Shown: positions 1-10,263 of the stretch, piece after piece
Layout: each line of letters opens with the position of its first letter
Numbering within the stretch: position 1 is the stretch's first letter
Assembly (NCBI GenBank): GCA_001599595.1
Contig: BCHH01000002.1
Span: 3,622,077-3,686,076, forward strand
DNA length: 64,000 nt
Direction: 5' to 3'
From: Beverwykella pulmonaria
Lineage: Eukaryota > Ascomycota > Dothideomycetes > Pleosporales > Melanommataceae
Notes under the pieces: generated by a model
What the model was told of the DNA's origin: nothing
Databases searched by the model: none
What the model saw: only the letters and a program-made list of their open reading frames with translations
Translations under genes and position numbers: made by a program

Positions 1-472
1 CTCAGGTCGGTCAACGAAGTCAGGGTCTGCGGCGAACGGGACGGTGGAGAACGGTTCGCGCTTTCGCCTTCGCCCTGATATAATTAGCTGCGCAGCAGTT
101 GGTAGCAGGAGTCTAGCGCGCCGTCTGCTTGGGCGGATCCAAAGTTAAAGTTCATTATTCCGCCAGGCCCACATTGCGGAGCAGGAATAGCGACGTAGGC
201 GTCAATGGGTCCATGGAATTCGCTGGCCATCCTCGCATTAGGATCGTAGCTCCCGCAGGATCGTGCAAGTGTGGAGGGGAAGAGTGCAGAATGTTAAGGT
301 CTTCCCTAGCTGCGCAAATCACGAGAACGCCAAGGCGTTGTCTCAGTCCTGGGCGCTTAGATTCCCGCCGTTCATCACACTTCTGCAACCTAGCTGTTCA
401 GCAAAATATCACTCTATCAAGATTTAATTCTTGCTTAGCTTTCTCAGCGCGCGCCTTCTGGAACGCAAAGAC
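1..472. other. No intact gene seen at left edge
   Basis: Both strands hold only short open frames with no recognisable domain. The stretch ends where a decayed HET-domain fragment begins. Confidence 0.4.
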
Positions 473-590
473 GACGGCGACTTCAGCCTGACCTGGTGTG
501 TTGGCAACAGCATCTCGCGCTAAGCCATCCTCTCCTACCCAGGGAGCAGATCAAGAAGAGGCTACCTACAAAGATCTTTACACAAAGTAG
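473..590 (+). pseudogene. HET-domain N-terminal relic
   Basis: The frame starting at 473 reads Asp-Gly-Asp-Phe-Ser-Leu, then a degraded version of the 'AILSHTW' start of the fungal heterokaryon-incompatibility (HET) domain. A stop codon interrupts it near 511. After a frame change it reads EEATYKDLYTK, a piece typical of the same domain (family knowledge). The DNA is visibly related to the start of the larger HET relic near 47,745: both share 'ggcgacttcagcctg' followed by 'gtgttggcaaca'. Nothing downstream to 1064 continues the domain, so this is a broken fragment. Which of the two copies is closer to a functional parent cannot be told from this window. Confidence 0.5.
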
Positions 591-1064
591 CACGTTGTTG
601 TGGACCGGGTCAAGGAGAACAACGGAAGTTCTACCTCAACAACTGCGACTTTGCAGACCACGTTCGCCGGGCCAATCGTGCGTGCGCTGACCTCACACCA
701 ACCCACACCTTGGATATCTGCACTATCTTTACAAAAGCGAAGCTGTAGCGCCGTTTTCGTTGCATCGATTGCCGGATCCAGACGCATAGGCGTGAAGATG
801 TCAAAGTATTTCTTACCTTTGGTAATCGCGTTCATTTCCGCTATCTTATACTGGCTAGGGCGATGTTCAGCCCAACGTCCTACTGGAGGATATACACGTG
901 CTAACCGAAGGCCTCTAGGCGGTGTGGTAAGAATGTGGGCTGAATATATCAAAGCACTATGAACTCGAACCACTATACAATATCAGACATGCACCCACTG
1001 CCCAAAAACTCTACCAGGGAAAGGTGGCAAACAAAGGAAAACATAATAAAGCAAAAGGCCACAA
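591..1064. other. Intergenic, nothing recognised
   Basis: Overlapping short frames on both strands, none with a recognisable motif. It lies between the HET fragment and the 3' end of the T5orf172-domain gene. Confidence 0.4.
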
Positions 1065-3890
1065 CTATGATAACGCAACTAACTCAACATCTGGAGCCAC
1101 CTCCCTCTCCATTACCTTAACTCCATCTGATCCGCTCTCAACCTTAGTTGCTACCTCGGTAAAAGCAACGTTAGCAAGCTTATCAATAATCTTTAAAGCC
1201 GCCATCTCCAAAGCCAAAGGCGCCTGGGTGTCGACTAGCGTTTCCTCCTCAGCCCACTCTACCACGCTAGACTCTGCTTCCTGTTCCACAATCGTGGTCT
1301 CATCGTCCTCCTGAGACTTCAGCTCTCGCTCGTGTGTTTGTAAGATCTGTTTGACATGCTCGCTTTGCGGCTTCACTTTGTCCTTGCTATTCGGCTTTAC
1401 TTCTTTTTCTTCCACCTGACATTCTGGAATCGAGGTTTTTGGCGGGTCTAAGCTTTCTTCTTGTTCGTCAAGATGTAAGTTGACCAACGCATCCGAGATA
1501 TCCGTTCCCCATGGCGCTGATGTATCTTGATCACCATCCGTAGCTTCGATAATTGGTGAAGGAGGCAACAGTATCTGCGCAGGCAGTAATTCCTCGTCAA
1601 CTGACGCGCTCTTCGAAGACGACAACGCCGCCGCCTTTCCACGTGGTGGTTCATTCTCGGGCAGCGTTTGATTCTCAAGAACCAACCGCGTTTGGAGCAG
1701 CGATTGGAAAGACGAGGGCCCAGTCTTCGTCAAGGGCCCAGATTTAGACGATGAAACTGCTTCAAAGACGAAATCAGTTTTGGGGAATGCACTAGTATTG
1801 AAGAGCGTCTTTGGTAGTGAATCTGATTTGAGGAGCGGTTCGCTCTTTGGTAATAGATCCTTTTTGAAGAGTGACTGTGTCTTAAATAGTGGCTCTTTAG
1901 TAGACGGCTTGGATATATTCAACAATCGTTCGGCCTGAGAATGCGGCTTAGCCCCAACAATGGACGGTGTTTTTGATTGCGCCCCGGTGCCACAGGGTGG
2001 TTTGGTATCTAGTGACGAATCCCATTTGAACAACGACTGTGTTCCCAAAAGTGATGCTTTTTTAGCTGATAGCTCTTTCGTAAACAATGACTCCGTCGTA
2101 TGCGGTGCCTGTTTCGTGAACGAAGACCCACTAAACGAGAAGGGCTGAACTTTGGACGCTGATCCGAAGTTAAAGACGTGTGGGTTTTTGGATAGTACTC
2201 CGTTATTGTTTGTTAATTCACTCCTGAGTGGTTGGGTCGCTTTAGATTGCGAGTCGCTCTTGGGTAGTAGCTCGGTCTTAAACAGCGACTGTGCCTTGGT
2301 CAGTGGTTCTTTGACTGAAAGTGGTCCACCACTCGACGACGGCTCAATATTAGATGAAGACCCAGCCGAGAAGACAAACAGTCCTTTAGACGATGCTTTA
2401 GAGACTATTTCAGGCTTTAGTAGTGGCCTCGCGTTGACTTGCGGGTCCGCCTTGGACAGTTTGTCCACTTTGGGGAGGGAGACTCCAGCCATTGGTATCT
2501 GAATTTTCGGTTTGCTTGGTGTCTCTGGCTCAGCCCGTATCGAGGGTAGGCTGTCCCAAATTTCCTCACAGCTCATTGGCTCCTTAAATTTCGGTTTGCA
2601 TGGAATGCGTCCCTGCTCCTCAATCTTCAATGTAGTTTTCACACCTACCGGCTCTTTCTTGACCGCTGCCTTTTCTTTGATAGAAGCCTCGTAATGCTCC
2701 AGTAATTTCGCTGACGTGACAATTTCACCATTCACAACCATCATTCGTACAACATTCTTCCACTCAATCTTTAGAGACCCATTCCACTCATAAGGATTAG
2801 CCTTCTTGAAGAAATTTGCCCAGTTGTCCAGCACTTGTATCGCTTTGTCTTGGCTGACTTCAAACCACTCCTGGTGACTCACTTGACAATGCTCGGCCTT
2901 ACACCTCCGCTCTCGGCGCCACTCCTTAATCAGCTCATGGTGCGTGAGGGTCTCAGCCCGCTGCGCATTTGGAACATTATCCACGCTAAACAATTTATTG
3001 GGTATATATCCACACTTCGACCAACCCTTGAGACGGGTCTCAACGGAACCTGCTGTCCAACCTATTTTCACGTGGCCTGGAGAAGAAGCCCGGTTGAAGA
3101 CATAAACCGATCCAGTCTCAATGTCTCGCTCGTATAGAGGTTCGCAGATTTTCCATGAGACGGCGTCCTTAGGAGAGGGTTCTTGTATGTGGGGTTGGAA
3201 TTCGGATAGGGAGGCCTGGGAGTAAAGCGCGGTAAGTCTCGAGATAGGGGACGCAGAGAAGTTTACTTCGGAGGAGCGGAGGTTGTAGCGCGTTTCGCTT
3301 CCCAAAGGTTGCAATCCGATTTGCGTGGTGTTTGAAATTATGAGAGCGGTACGTGGGGCGGGTGTTGGGCTCGCGTCAAGTTTCGAAGGTGTTGACGATT
3401 GGTTACTCGACCGGTAGTAGGATGTATTAGTCAAAGGGGTTTCGATCGTCGTATTACGACTAGGAGTTGATGTAGCAGAGGTGGCGTAGGTACTAGAAGC
3501 TGGACTACTAGCCCACAATGTCGACGTGGAAGTTGTAGGAGTGGTCGGTTCGGCAGCTTGTCTCTGGATCTCCTCTAACTGTCGTTGGGCTAGAATCTCA
3601 TCTAACCATCGCTCACTTAATGGTATCAAGAGTCCGATGTTCACAATGCGATCTCTGTGCTGCGCTCTACCTTCTCTGCAACAATTGCATAAGATATACT
3701 CTATGATATCATCGATAAGGATGTTCTCGCTTTGAGTGATACGTCGATGAAGTTCAATTGCCTGATTGTTGTCTCGGCAAAACCATCGACATCTTAGGCC
3801 TTGCTTGGTGAAAAAAATGCATTGGTCTTGCGCAACAGGGTCGAGATCGTTAAATCGGACAAAGAAATCTACACCTAGATTAGAAGACAT
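1065..3890 (-). CDS. T5orf172 (GIY-YIG-like) domain protein with low-complexity tail
   Basis: A single open frame of 941 residues. Residues about 258-358 match the T5orf172/DUF1766 domain: a 'VYVFNRASSPGHVKIGWT' strand with the Tyr-Val...Lys-Ile-Gly pattern, then Arg-Leu-Lys-Gly-Trp, an 'ETLTHHEL' helix, a Cys/His pair, and 'QEWFEVS'. In fungi this domain occurs in nuclear proteins of unclear role, such as the S. pombe Mug113 type; it is related to GIY-YIG nucleases, but activity is not assured. Residues about 440-740 are rich in imperfect 'SLFKTELLPKS'-like repeats, probably disordered. The C-terminal 200 residues are strongly acidic. The N-terminus (residues 1-110) has a Cys-containing region that I cannot assign. 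Neighbours give no functional clue. The domain call is fairly secure; the molecular role is unknown. Confidence 0.75.
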   Translation of the reverse strand: MSSNLGVDFFVRFNDLDPVAQDQCIFFTKQGLRCRWFCRDNNQAIELHRRITQSENILIDDIIEYILCNCCREGRAQHRDRIVNIGLLIPLSERWLDEILAQRQLEEIQRQAAEPTTPTTSTSTLWASSPASSTYATSATSTPSRNTTIETPLTNTSYYRSSNQSSTPSKLDASPTPAPRTALIISNTTQIGLQPLGSETRYNLRSSEVNFSASPISRLTALYSQASLSEFQPHIQEPSPKDAVSWKICEPLYERDIETGSVYVFNRASSPGHVKIGWTAGSVETRLKGWSKCGYIPNKLFSVDNVPNAQRAETLTHHELIKEWRRERRCKAEHCQVSHQEWFEVSQDKAIQVLDNWANFFKKANPYEWNGSLKIEWKNVVRMMVVNGEIVTSAKLLEHYEASIKEKAAVKKEPVGVKTTLKIEEQGRIPCKPKFKEPMSCEEIWDSLPSIRAEPETPSKPKIQIPMAGVSLPKVDKLSKADPQVNARPLLKPEIVSKASSKGLFVFSAGSSSNIEPSSSGGPLSVKEPLTKAQSLFKTELLPKSDSQSKATQPLRSELTNNNGVLSKNPHVFNFGSASKVQPFSFSGSSFTKQAPHTTESLFTKELSAKKASLLGTQSLFKWDSSLDTKPPCGTGAQSKTPSIVGAKPHSQAERLLNISKPSTKEPLFKTQSLFKKDLLPKSEPLLKSDSLPKTLFNTSAFPKTDFVFEAVSSSKSGPLTKTGPSSFQSLLQTRLVLENQTLPENEPPRGKAAALSSSKSASVDEELLPAQILLPPSPIIEATDGDQDTSAPWGTDISDALVNLHLDEQEESLDPPKTSIPECQVEEKEVKPNSKDKVKPQSEHVKQILQTHERELKSQEDDETTIVEQEAESSVVEWAEEETLVDTQAPLALEMAALKIIDKLANVAFTEVATKVESGSDGVKVMEREVAPDVELVALS

Positions 3891-4241
3891 CGCTAGGCAT
3901 GCGAATTACAGCTCCATCTTAGATCGTAGGGGCAAACGGGATTTATGTGTATCACTGGACCAGCTCGCATGGAGTGATGCGAGGCTGGGGAAACGCCTAT
4001 CGTTGCCTAACTCTCGAGTTGGGCTGGTGTGACCTGCTTTCAGCGCTAATTGTAGGGACGAAACTGATATCCTAGCCCCGAGGCATTCTCGACGGCCATA
4101 CAGAATAGACCTTTTAACCAGGGTTAGCGAACTCCAGGGCATCCCGCTCAACCATGCAAGTGACTCCAAAAGCGGCGATAGAAACCCTCCAAAAAGGAGT
4201 CAAAATTCCCCGGACATAGAGTTACTTTAGTAAAGTCCGTA
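3891..4241. other. Intergenic between T5orf172 gene and pogo relic
   Basis: Presumed 5' flank of the leftward T5orf172 gene. No regulatory motif was singled out. It ends at the TA target-site dinucleotide (4240-4241) of the pogo-family element. Confidence 0.4.
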
Positions 4242-5834
4242 CAGTCAACTCGTGTTTATACGATCTCCGATTGGCCGATATTTTCGCTTAACTGATAGCG
4301 CGCCTTATCTGATCACCAATATATTGGCTGGTTTCATCAATTTATCGCTCGAATGAGTACTCCTAAACAGGCCCGCAGGCCTATTTTTAATGCTAGGAGA
4401 CAAGCCATTCGACGATACTATGCCAATATGACCCCTACGCCAAAACAGAGAGAAATTGTTGCGTGGTTGCTTTAGTTCCTACTACTGTTGAAGCTGTGAT
4501 GGGCATCCTCTGCGCAATTACAAGGTATTACGTGGCGCCTTACCTCTACAATATAGATAAAACAGGCCTGTACTGGTGCTACTCAATGTCCTAAGGGCTC
4601 TCTACAGGCAGTCTCCCTCGCACCAAAAAAGACAAGGCTTAGATCTCTCTTACCCTTTGCAGCAATGGTGAGGGCACTGATAAGTTGCCACCTTGGCTTA
4701 TTGGCAAGGCAAAGCTCCCACACGCGCTCTGGGGGTCAGCACCTCTGCCCTTAGGATAGAGTGGCGATCCTCTAAGAAGTCCTGGATGAATAGTAATATT
4801 ATGGTAGACTGGCTTACAAGTTTCTATCGATACATTGGCAATGAGGTTGAAGTAATCCTGCTTATGGATAACTTCTCTACCTCCCTTAAACGTACGCATT
4901 GAGTTCCTCCTAAAATAGCACCTCAAATATTAGCCGCTTAATTAAGGGGTTATTGCTAACTTTAAGCACTACTACAAGCGCCAGTGGCTGCGCTTTTGTA
5001 TCAACTCCTACGAGCAAAAGGAAGATCCTGTTGTTACACTCTGCAATACTCTCTAGTGGACCTTAATTGCATGGAAGGACCTTATAAGCAGAGAGACTAT
5101 CTAAAACTGCTAGGCAAAGTCAACGATACTTAATCAAGACAATATGTGACGACCCCGTCACATGACCTCTGTGACTATCCTGTCACATGCCCTCGCTTAT
5201 TCTGTGTATATAACCACGCTGCCGAGTTACCTCATCCCGGCACCTGGTTACCTTGTAATACAACCCGCTTTCAGCTCTCCGCTCAAATAGCTGCCCGTCA
5301 CATAATACACTAGAGGACCCTCAGCCGCCTGATGATCTCCTATAACTACTGCGCGAGGCTCAGGATATTGCAGAAGTTGGCGAGGACGCTATAGATCTCC
5401 GAACATTCATATCCCCTGAGGATGAGGATGATGAGCCAAAAGAGCAAGAGGTAGCCTTTGAGGATATAATTAATCACTACACTGAGAAGGCTAGTCTTGA
5501 AGTGCCACCTGAGGAAGCTACGTTGCCACCGCTCCTAGCGCCTCTCAGAGGCTTGTAAAGTATTGGCGGCCCTGCGGTCCTATATGGAAGCACAGGACGA
5601 CTTTAAGATAGATGAAATGAAGGCTCTTAACGCGTTAGATCGAAGGCTTAACCTCCAGGCCATCTCTCAGCGCAAGCAGACTCCAATTTACGCCTATTTC
5701 GAGTCCGTGCGTGCGTCATTAGATGTCTTTGGGATATGTTAGATTAATTTTGTCAGCATCTCGATAGTCCGATAATTCAGATATCCGATCAAAATCGCGT
5801 GCCAAGATTTTATCGTATAACTGAGAGTTGACTG
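4242..5834 (+). mobile_element. Decayed pogo/Fot-family (Tc1-mariner) DNA transposon
   Basis: The element is bounded by TA dinucleotides (4240-4241 and 5835-5836). It has imperfect terminal inverted repeats: 'cagtcaactc' starts at 4242 and its complement 'gagttgactg' ends at 5834, with 'tatacgat' further in on both sides. Broken frames between them read as a CENP-B/pogo-type DDE transposase: an N-terminal 'PKQARRPIFNARRQAIRR' segment near 4360, 'IDKTGLYW' near 4555, 'PPWLIGKAKLPHAL' near 4690, 'ILLMDNFS' near 4860 and a C-terminal acidic tail near 5400-5560. Several stops and frame changes make it non-functional. It is also interrupted by the LTR-like insertion at 5145-5302. Family assignment rests on motif order and TA target sites; the subfamily (Fot, Tan or other) is not resolved. 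Confidence 0.8.
5145..5302. repeat. Solo LTR-like insertion nested in the pogo relic
   Basis: A 158-bp block starts with TGTGACG and ends with CGTCACA, the inverted ends expected of an LTR. It contains a TATA-like 'gtatataa' near 5207 and a 'ttgtaatacaa' stretch near 5253 resembling an LTR polyadenylation region. The flanks CAATA (5140-5144) and TAATA (5303-5307) match at 4 of 5 bases, consistent with a 5-bp target-site duplication with one C-to-T change. The transposase reading resumes after it. No internal retrotransposon sequence is present, so a solo LTR fits best; a small TIR element is the alternative. Confidence 0.65.
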
Positions 5835-5836
5835 TA

Positions 5837-6075
5837 CTCCTTGGCGCAACTTCGATCGCCTTGCGTATTACACTTGTACGTGGATGCATCGAAACAGTAA
5901 GTTCAGTTTGGTCAGTGTATTTTGTGATACCTAGCCCGATAGTAGTCTAACCTCTGCCGGGTGGAAACCGCGTGCCCTCTATGCAGAAACGAAGTGCCGG
6001 ACACTACTATTAAAAGCTACGTAAAGCGTAACATTAGCATCACACGATAAAGATAAGTGTATACAAAGCGCTCTA
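5837..6075. other. Short intergenic region downstream of CHAT gene
   Basis: The 3' flank of the leftward TPR-CHAT gene, adjoining the pogo element. Nothing recognised. Confidence 0.3.
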
Positions 6076-9000
6076 CTAGAGTCCAAAATGCACAAACGAA
6101 GCCCAAGCAAGCACATCCGAGGGCGGCCAAGATGGCTTCATCTCGCCGGGTACACCTTTCCGCCTCACTTCACTGACAGCATCTTGTAAGGCATAAGCTA
6201 TACGATCTTCATCGAAGTCTCCACCATCAGACGCGAATTGCACCTGCAGTAAGCTGGCGTAGAACTTCTTCGCAACCAACACTGCCGCCTTGTTGTTTGC
6301 CGGCCACAACGTTGCAACAACATGGGCAAACCCCAGAAGCTGGAACCCGCTAGCTAGATGTATCACCTCATCGAGCAACTTTCCTGAAGCATTCTCTGCC
6401 GTTGAGCATGCGGATAGATATGCCAGCTTGGCTCTTCCTGCAGTCATGCCCAGTTCAGCCAGCTCTGCCATAGGAAGCGCTTCCACTTGAATTGCATTGG
6501 CTGAGCCGAGATACAGTGCACTTTGAGAGGGATCGTTAGCCGATGACTCGCCATGACATGCAAAATGTGCAAGTGTGCACTTTGCCAAAGCCAACTTGAC
6601 CTCCGCCTTCGAGGGCTGTGTCTTTATCGTACCCTCTGAAGATGGCAACGCATTACGGGATGTATTGTAGGCGTTGATCAAAGTCTGTACCGCTGCAGTC
6701 TCCTCCTCGGCGAGTAGTTCTGTCTTTCCAGGAGTTTTCGGCATAGACACAATCAACGGCTGCATCCACGGTGATGAAGGCTGCTTCGAAGCCGCATCGC
6801 GATTGCGAACTGCCGACTTCAATGTTGTAACATACGAAGAGACTACATACTTCGCAGTAAAGTCCTTCGACCTAGGCTTGTATATGCCGGCTGCATGGAC
6901 CGGCATTTGGCTCAATAACCCACATGGCATCCAAGAAATTCGGGGTAGCGTCGAGTTAAAAGGCATTAAGGTTAGCAAGCCAAGAGATTCCAGCACCGGA
7001 CGAACCGCCATATCCCATAGAAATTCCACAAGCCTGTTCAGCGATTCATTCGTGGTCTTGTACGATGTGATGTCGACCTTAGCGACGTCAAGAAAGGCTG
7101 TTGCCTCCTTTTCAAGGCGTTGGTACGATAGTGTCTCCAGTGGACAAATGCGAATATCGCTGCTGGTGATTAGGATTGCGTGACTTCCGAGCTCAGTCGC
7201 ATTGAGACAGACAATGGCGCCACATTTCGAAATTGACTTGATGTCTTCCATGCTAGGCGCGAGCAAAAAGCTCCTAAAGTCATCCAAGCTTCTGATCTTC
7301 TCCAAGAGCCGTTCGAATTGCTCATTCTGATCCCGAGATGCCTCCAACGTTGAATTCTGAGAACTCGATTCCATGGCCATCTTCATGCGCAGATCCTGAA
7401 ACTCCCGATAAATATCTGGGTATTTCTGCTTCAATCGATCAAAATCGTTGTCTGTGTACATGGCAAGTCCGGATATGATGCCGCGACCGGTTTCGAGGAT
7501 CTCCAAGCATACCTCAGGAGTTTGTCCAGCAGATATTGCAGCAGAGCACGCCAAGCACGATATTCCGGATAAATGAGAGAGGCTGTCTTGTTGATCTCCT
7601 CGAGAGATTGATCTTGGACTTAGTCTTGGGAACATTCTGACACTTTGCTCCAAAACTTTCCATGATTTGGCCCAGTCCTTATCTTCACCGTAGAGGATAC
7701 CTGCGGCTCGACCAGCTTCAATGCGAATGGTTGGCATGGCATTTTCTTGATGGAACGCCATAAGAAACGTATCCCTCGACTCATTCCTATCCTCAATATG
7801 GCCTTCCAGGTTGTATTTTTCGTTGAGCATATTGCCCATGTTGTTGCAAGCCAATGCCCTATTGGGGTGGTTCACTTCGTAGGCCTGGACACCTAGTCTT
7901 GCATACTCCACAGCCCGCTCGAGTGCGTCCACTTCCTGGAGCTTCTGGTATCTGCTCCAATACCGTGCGCTTTGATTGGTGTAGGAAGAGCCTCTTGCCG
8001 GGTTAGAAATACCTCTCGCAGCTATTGCAGATTCTCCGAGCTCCAGGGCCCGATCGCTGAAGCTGATTTCTCCAGTTTCCAGAAACAGATCGTCATAGGA
8101 ATTTGCAAGGTTATCCATGTACATGGCTCTGTTACTGCTATCTGAACTGGTGGAAGAAAGACATTGTTTTTGAATTGTAATTGCCTCCTTAATGACGTCA
8201 GCGTCCTTTGTTCTGGCATAGAGCTCCTTTAGATGCTTAGCCAGATTTGATCTCATGACATTGTAAGAGATGTGATGAGGGTCCGTTAGGTCGATAGCCT
8301 CCCGCATATGCCGAATGGCTTCTTGAACATCTGCCAAAGCATTTTGCGCAAGATATCTACGCATAAGCGATGACGCAAGAACCGTCAAGAACGCTGGTCT
8401 GTCGCGGTCGCCTGGCTCCGTTCTGTTGATCAACCGAAAGCTGGTACGAACAGCTTCATCAAGATCATCCGGGTTTCCCAGTTCATTGAAGCTCGAATTA
8501 AGCAAGGAAACAAGATTTTGACTGAACACTTGAATGTCTCCGTTGCCCTGACCCAAGTTCACCGCGCGTTTTGCAAGAGAAACTGCCTCTTTAAGAGTGA
8601 TAAGATCCCCGTCTTGCGTATACTTGTCGTCAAGCCGGTTACTGAGATTGTTCAGCACTGTCGCCTGATCAACCCCCTTTGAAAAGCCTTCTTCGTAGTA
8701 GGATACAGCTTGTCGTGCACGATGGATTCCATCTGTCAAATCTCTTTCGACACCTTTAGCTGAGAAGCGGGCAGCAAGGGCTCGACTTGAAACCAAACAC
8801 CATCGGGCCAGATTTGGGTCGTTCTGCGGAGCGCCTTGTAGAGCTGACTCGCCGTGCTCCACAGCTTCGTTGATGTCCGACTGGTTGCTGCTTGCTTGGA
8901 ACTTCTGAAAGTACAGATTGGAAAGGTTGAAATGACAACTTCTGTGAGTCTCCGAAGGCATCTCAGGGTCATTAAGACAACCCTTACCTGCGGATATTGC

Positions 9001-9555
9001 CTTATTCACGTCGGGCTCGGAGCGGCTCTTTGTTAATGCAAACATCTTGGTGTAGAATGTAAACAAGTCGTACCATATGGTTCCGTTCTTGCGATCTTCT
9101 GGGGAGTGCGAGACAATGAACTGCGCTATTTCAATTCCATGTTCCAGGTCTTGCAAAGAAACAGACGTGACGAGTCTGGACTTGATGGCCTCCAGAAATG
9201 TTCTCCCATAATCGATTCGTTCAGTCCTTGATTCGGAAAGCAGCTCCATCCCCTTCTGGAAACTTGTGGTTGCGTCGGACAGCATTGTTGCTGTTCGTGA
9301 TTCTCGATATGCAAGATACCGCACAGTACCAAGATGTAGCAAGGCTATTGCATGCTCCTGATCTTCCAAACCACTTGACGTTGCAGCACGCTTTGCAAAA
9401 TCCATTGCAGCTGCGAGGTCCTCATCAAGACGAACTTCACACCATTTCCGCAAATAGAGATTGCTCAATTTCAAGTCTTCCGCACAATCAAAAACAGCGG
9501 GGGAATCAGTTTGTGACGGGCGATCAAGTCTCCCTTGGTCAGACTCGCTATCCAT
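6076..9555 (-). CDS. TPR-CHAT protease (caspase-like)
   Basis: A single exon of 1159 residues. Residues about 25-640 are helical, TPR-like repeats with patterns such as 'ALELGESAIAARG' and 'ALACNNMGNMLNEKY'. The C-terminal 300 residues form a CHAT domain, a clan CD caspase relative. The expected catalytic dyad is visible: His about 1001 in 'LAHFACHGES' and Cys about 1050 in 'LAYLSACSTAEN', followed by 'ASGFQLLGFAHVVATLWP'. In bacteria, TPR-CHAT proteases cleave partner proteins, including gasdermins and Csx30; in fungi, CHAT genes are reported next to gasdermin genes (family knowledge). Here the gene is divergent from a gasdermin-like gene 708 bp away, so that protein is the inferred substrate. 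The start at 9555 is the first ATG of the frame and gives a conserved-looking N-terminus. Both catalytic residues are intact and no break is seen. Confidence 0.88.
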   Translation of the reverse strand: MDSESDQGRLDRPSQTDSPAVFDCAEDLKLSNLYLRKWCEVRLDEDLAAAMDFAKRAATSSGLEDQEHAIALLHLGTVRYLAYRESRTATMLSDATTSFQKGMELLSESRTERIDYGRTFLEAIKSRLVTSVSLQDLEHGIEIAQFIVSHSPEDRKNGTIWYDLFTFYTKMFALTKSRSEPDVNKAISAGKGCLNDPEMPSETHRSCHFNLSNLYFQKFQASSNQSDINEAVEHGESALQGAPQNDPNLARWCLVSSRALAARFSAKGVERDLTDGIHRARQAVSYYEEGFSKGVDQATVLNNLSNRLDDKYTQDGDLITLKEAVSLAKRAVNLGQGNGDIQVFSQNLVSLLNSSFNELGNPDDLDEAVRTSFRLINRTEPGDRDRPAFLTVLASSLMRRYLAQNALADVQEAIRHMREAIDLTDPHHISYNVMRSNLAKHLKELYARTKDADVIKEAITIQKQCLSSTSSDSSNRAMYMDNLANSYDDLFLETGEISFSDRALELGESAIAARGISNPARGSSYTNQSARYWSRYQKLQEVDALERAVEYARLGVQAYEVNHPNRALACNNMGNMLNEKYNLEGHIEDRNESRDTFLMAFHQENAMPTIRIEAGRAAGILYGEDKDWAKSWKVLEQSVRMFPRLSPRSISRGDQQDSLSHLSGISCLACSAAISAGQTPEVCLEILETGRGIISGLAMYTDNDFDRLKQKYPDIYREFQDLRMKMAMESSSQNSTLEASRDQNEQFERLLEKIRSLDDFRSFLLAPSMEDIKSISKCGAIVCLNATELGSHAILITSSDIRICPLETLSYQRLEKEATAFLDVAKVDITSYKTTNESLNRLVEFLWDMAVRPVLESLGLLTLMPFNSTLPRISWMPCGLLSQMPVHAAGIYKPRSKDFTAKYVVSSYVTTLKSAVRNRDAASKQPSSPWMQPLIVSMPKTPGKTELLAEEETAAVQTLINAYNTSRNALPSSEGTIKTQPSKAEVKLALAKCTLAHFACHGESSANDPSQSALYLGSANAIQVEALPMAELAELGMTAGRAKLAYLSACSTAENASGKLLDEVIHLASGFQLLGFAHVVATLWPANNKAAVLVAKKFYASLLQVQFASDGGDFDEDRIAYALQDAVSEVRRKGVPGEMKPSWPPSDVLAWASFVHFGL

Positions 9556-10263
9556 GGTTGAGATCTGTTGTCGTCGTGGTTGTAGAAAGACACTTCCAGG
9601 CTGTGTCTTTGCACTTCCAAAGTAGGGTGAGCATCAAAGGCAGCGCTTTTACACTCCTAGAGTGGGCTGAGTATCAGCCCAGAGAGCAGCTCAGCCCACC
9701 CTTTTTGGCGCCAAACCCCACCCATTAAACTCCTATCAGCCCATACACGCCAATTTGCACGAGCAGCTACCCGTATTGCACAACACATGGGGTTATTCAC
9801 CGGAGTTAACGATATGGTTTGTTTTCGCTATCATTGCCTGAATTTCGGGCTTAATTGCGTATTCAAATAAGACAACAATCCCATCTCAGGATAAAATCAG
9901 TGGGATAGAATATCAATAGATAAAATACAGGCTAGAAATAAAAAGTTATCGCAAAATAATCAACTTTGTTATGGTCGTGATGCCTTGTCGTCCTGATACC
10001 TGCACCGCCATCATTCAGTACAAGTGTGATTGGCTCCACTATCGTGTTCGTGATACGATGCGTGGTAGGACACTAGCACGACGTGCGAGATCGCTGGTGA
10101 GTCCATGGCGTGAAGAGCTCTCAAAGGTGGTGTGACCGCGCAGTCTCTCTTATCCGTTGATTATGTTAATTCGAGGTCATGTTCGTTTTATACATGACAG
10201 CTGCAATAGCCTAAAGGCCGATTTCAAAGATGAGATATCCTGAATCTCTCTGATAAGACCACA
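9556..10263. promoter_or_regulatory. Shared divergent promoter of CHAT and gasdermin-like genes
   Basis: A 708-bp interval between two outward-facing start codons. It contains a perfect 10-bp inverted repeat, 'gtgggctgag' at 9662-9671 and 'ctcagcccac' at 9690-9699, with a smaller palindrome 'ggctga-gta-tcagcc' inside (9665-9679), and another 'atcagccca' copy near 9735. These lie about 110-145 bp upstream of the CHAT start. Whether they are operator sites, a hairpin or a mobile-element remnant is unknown. The middle (about 9830-9960) is AT-rich. Confidence 0.45.
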
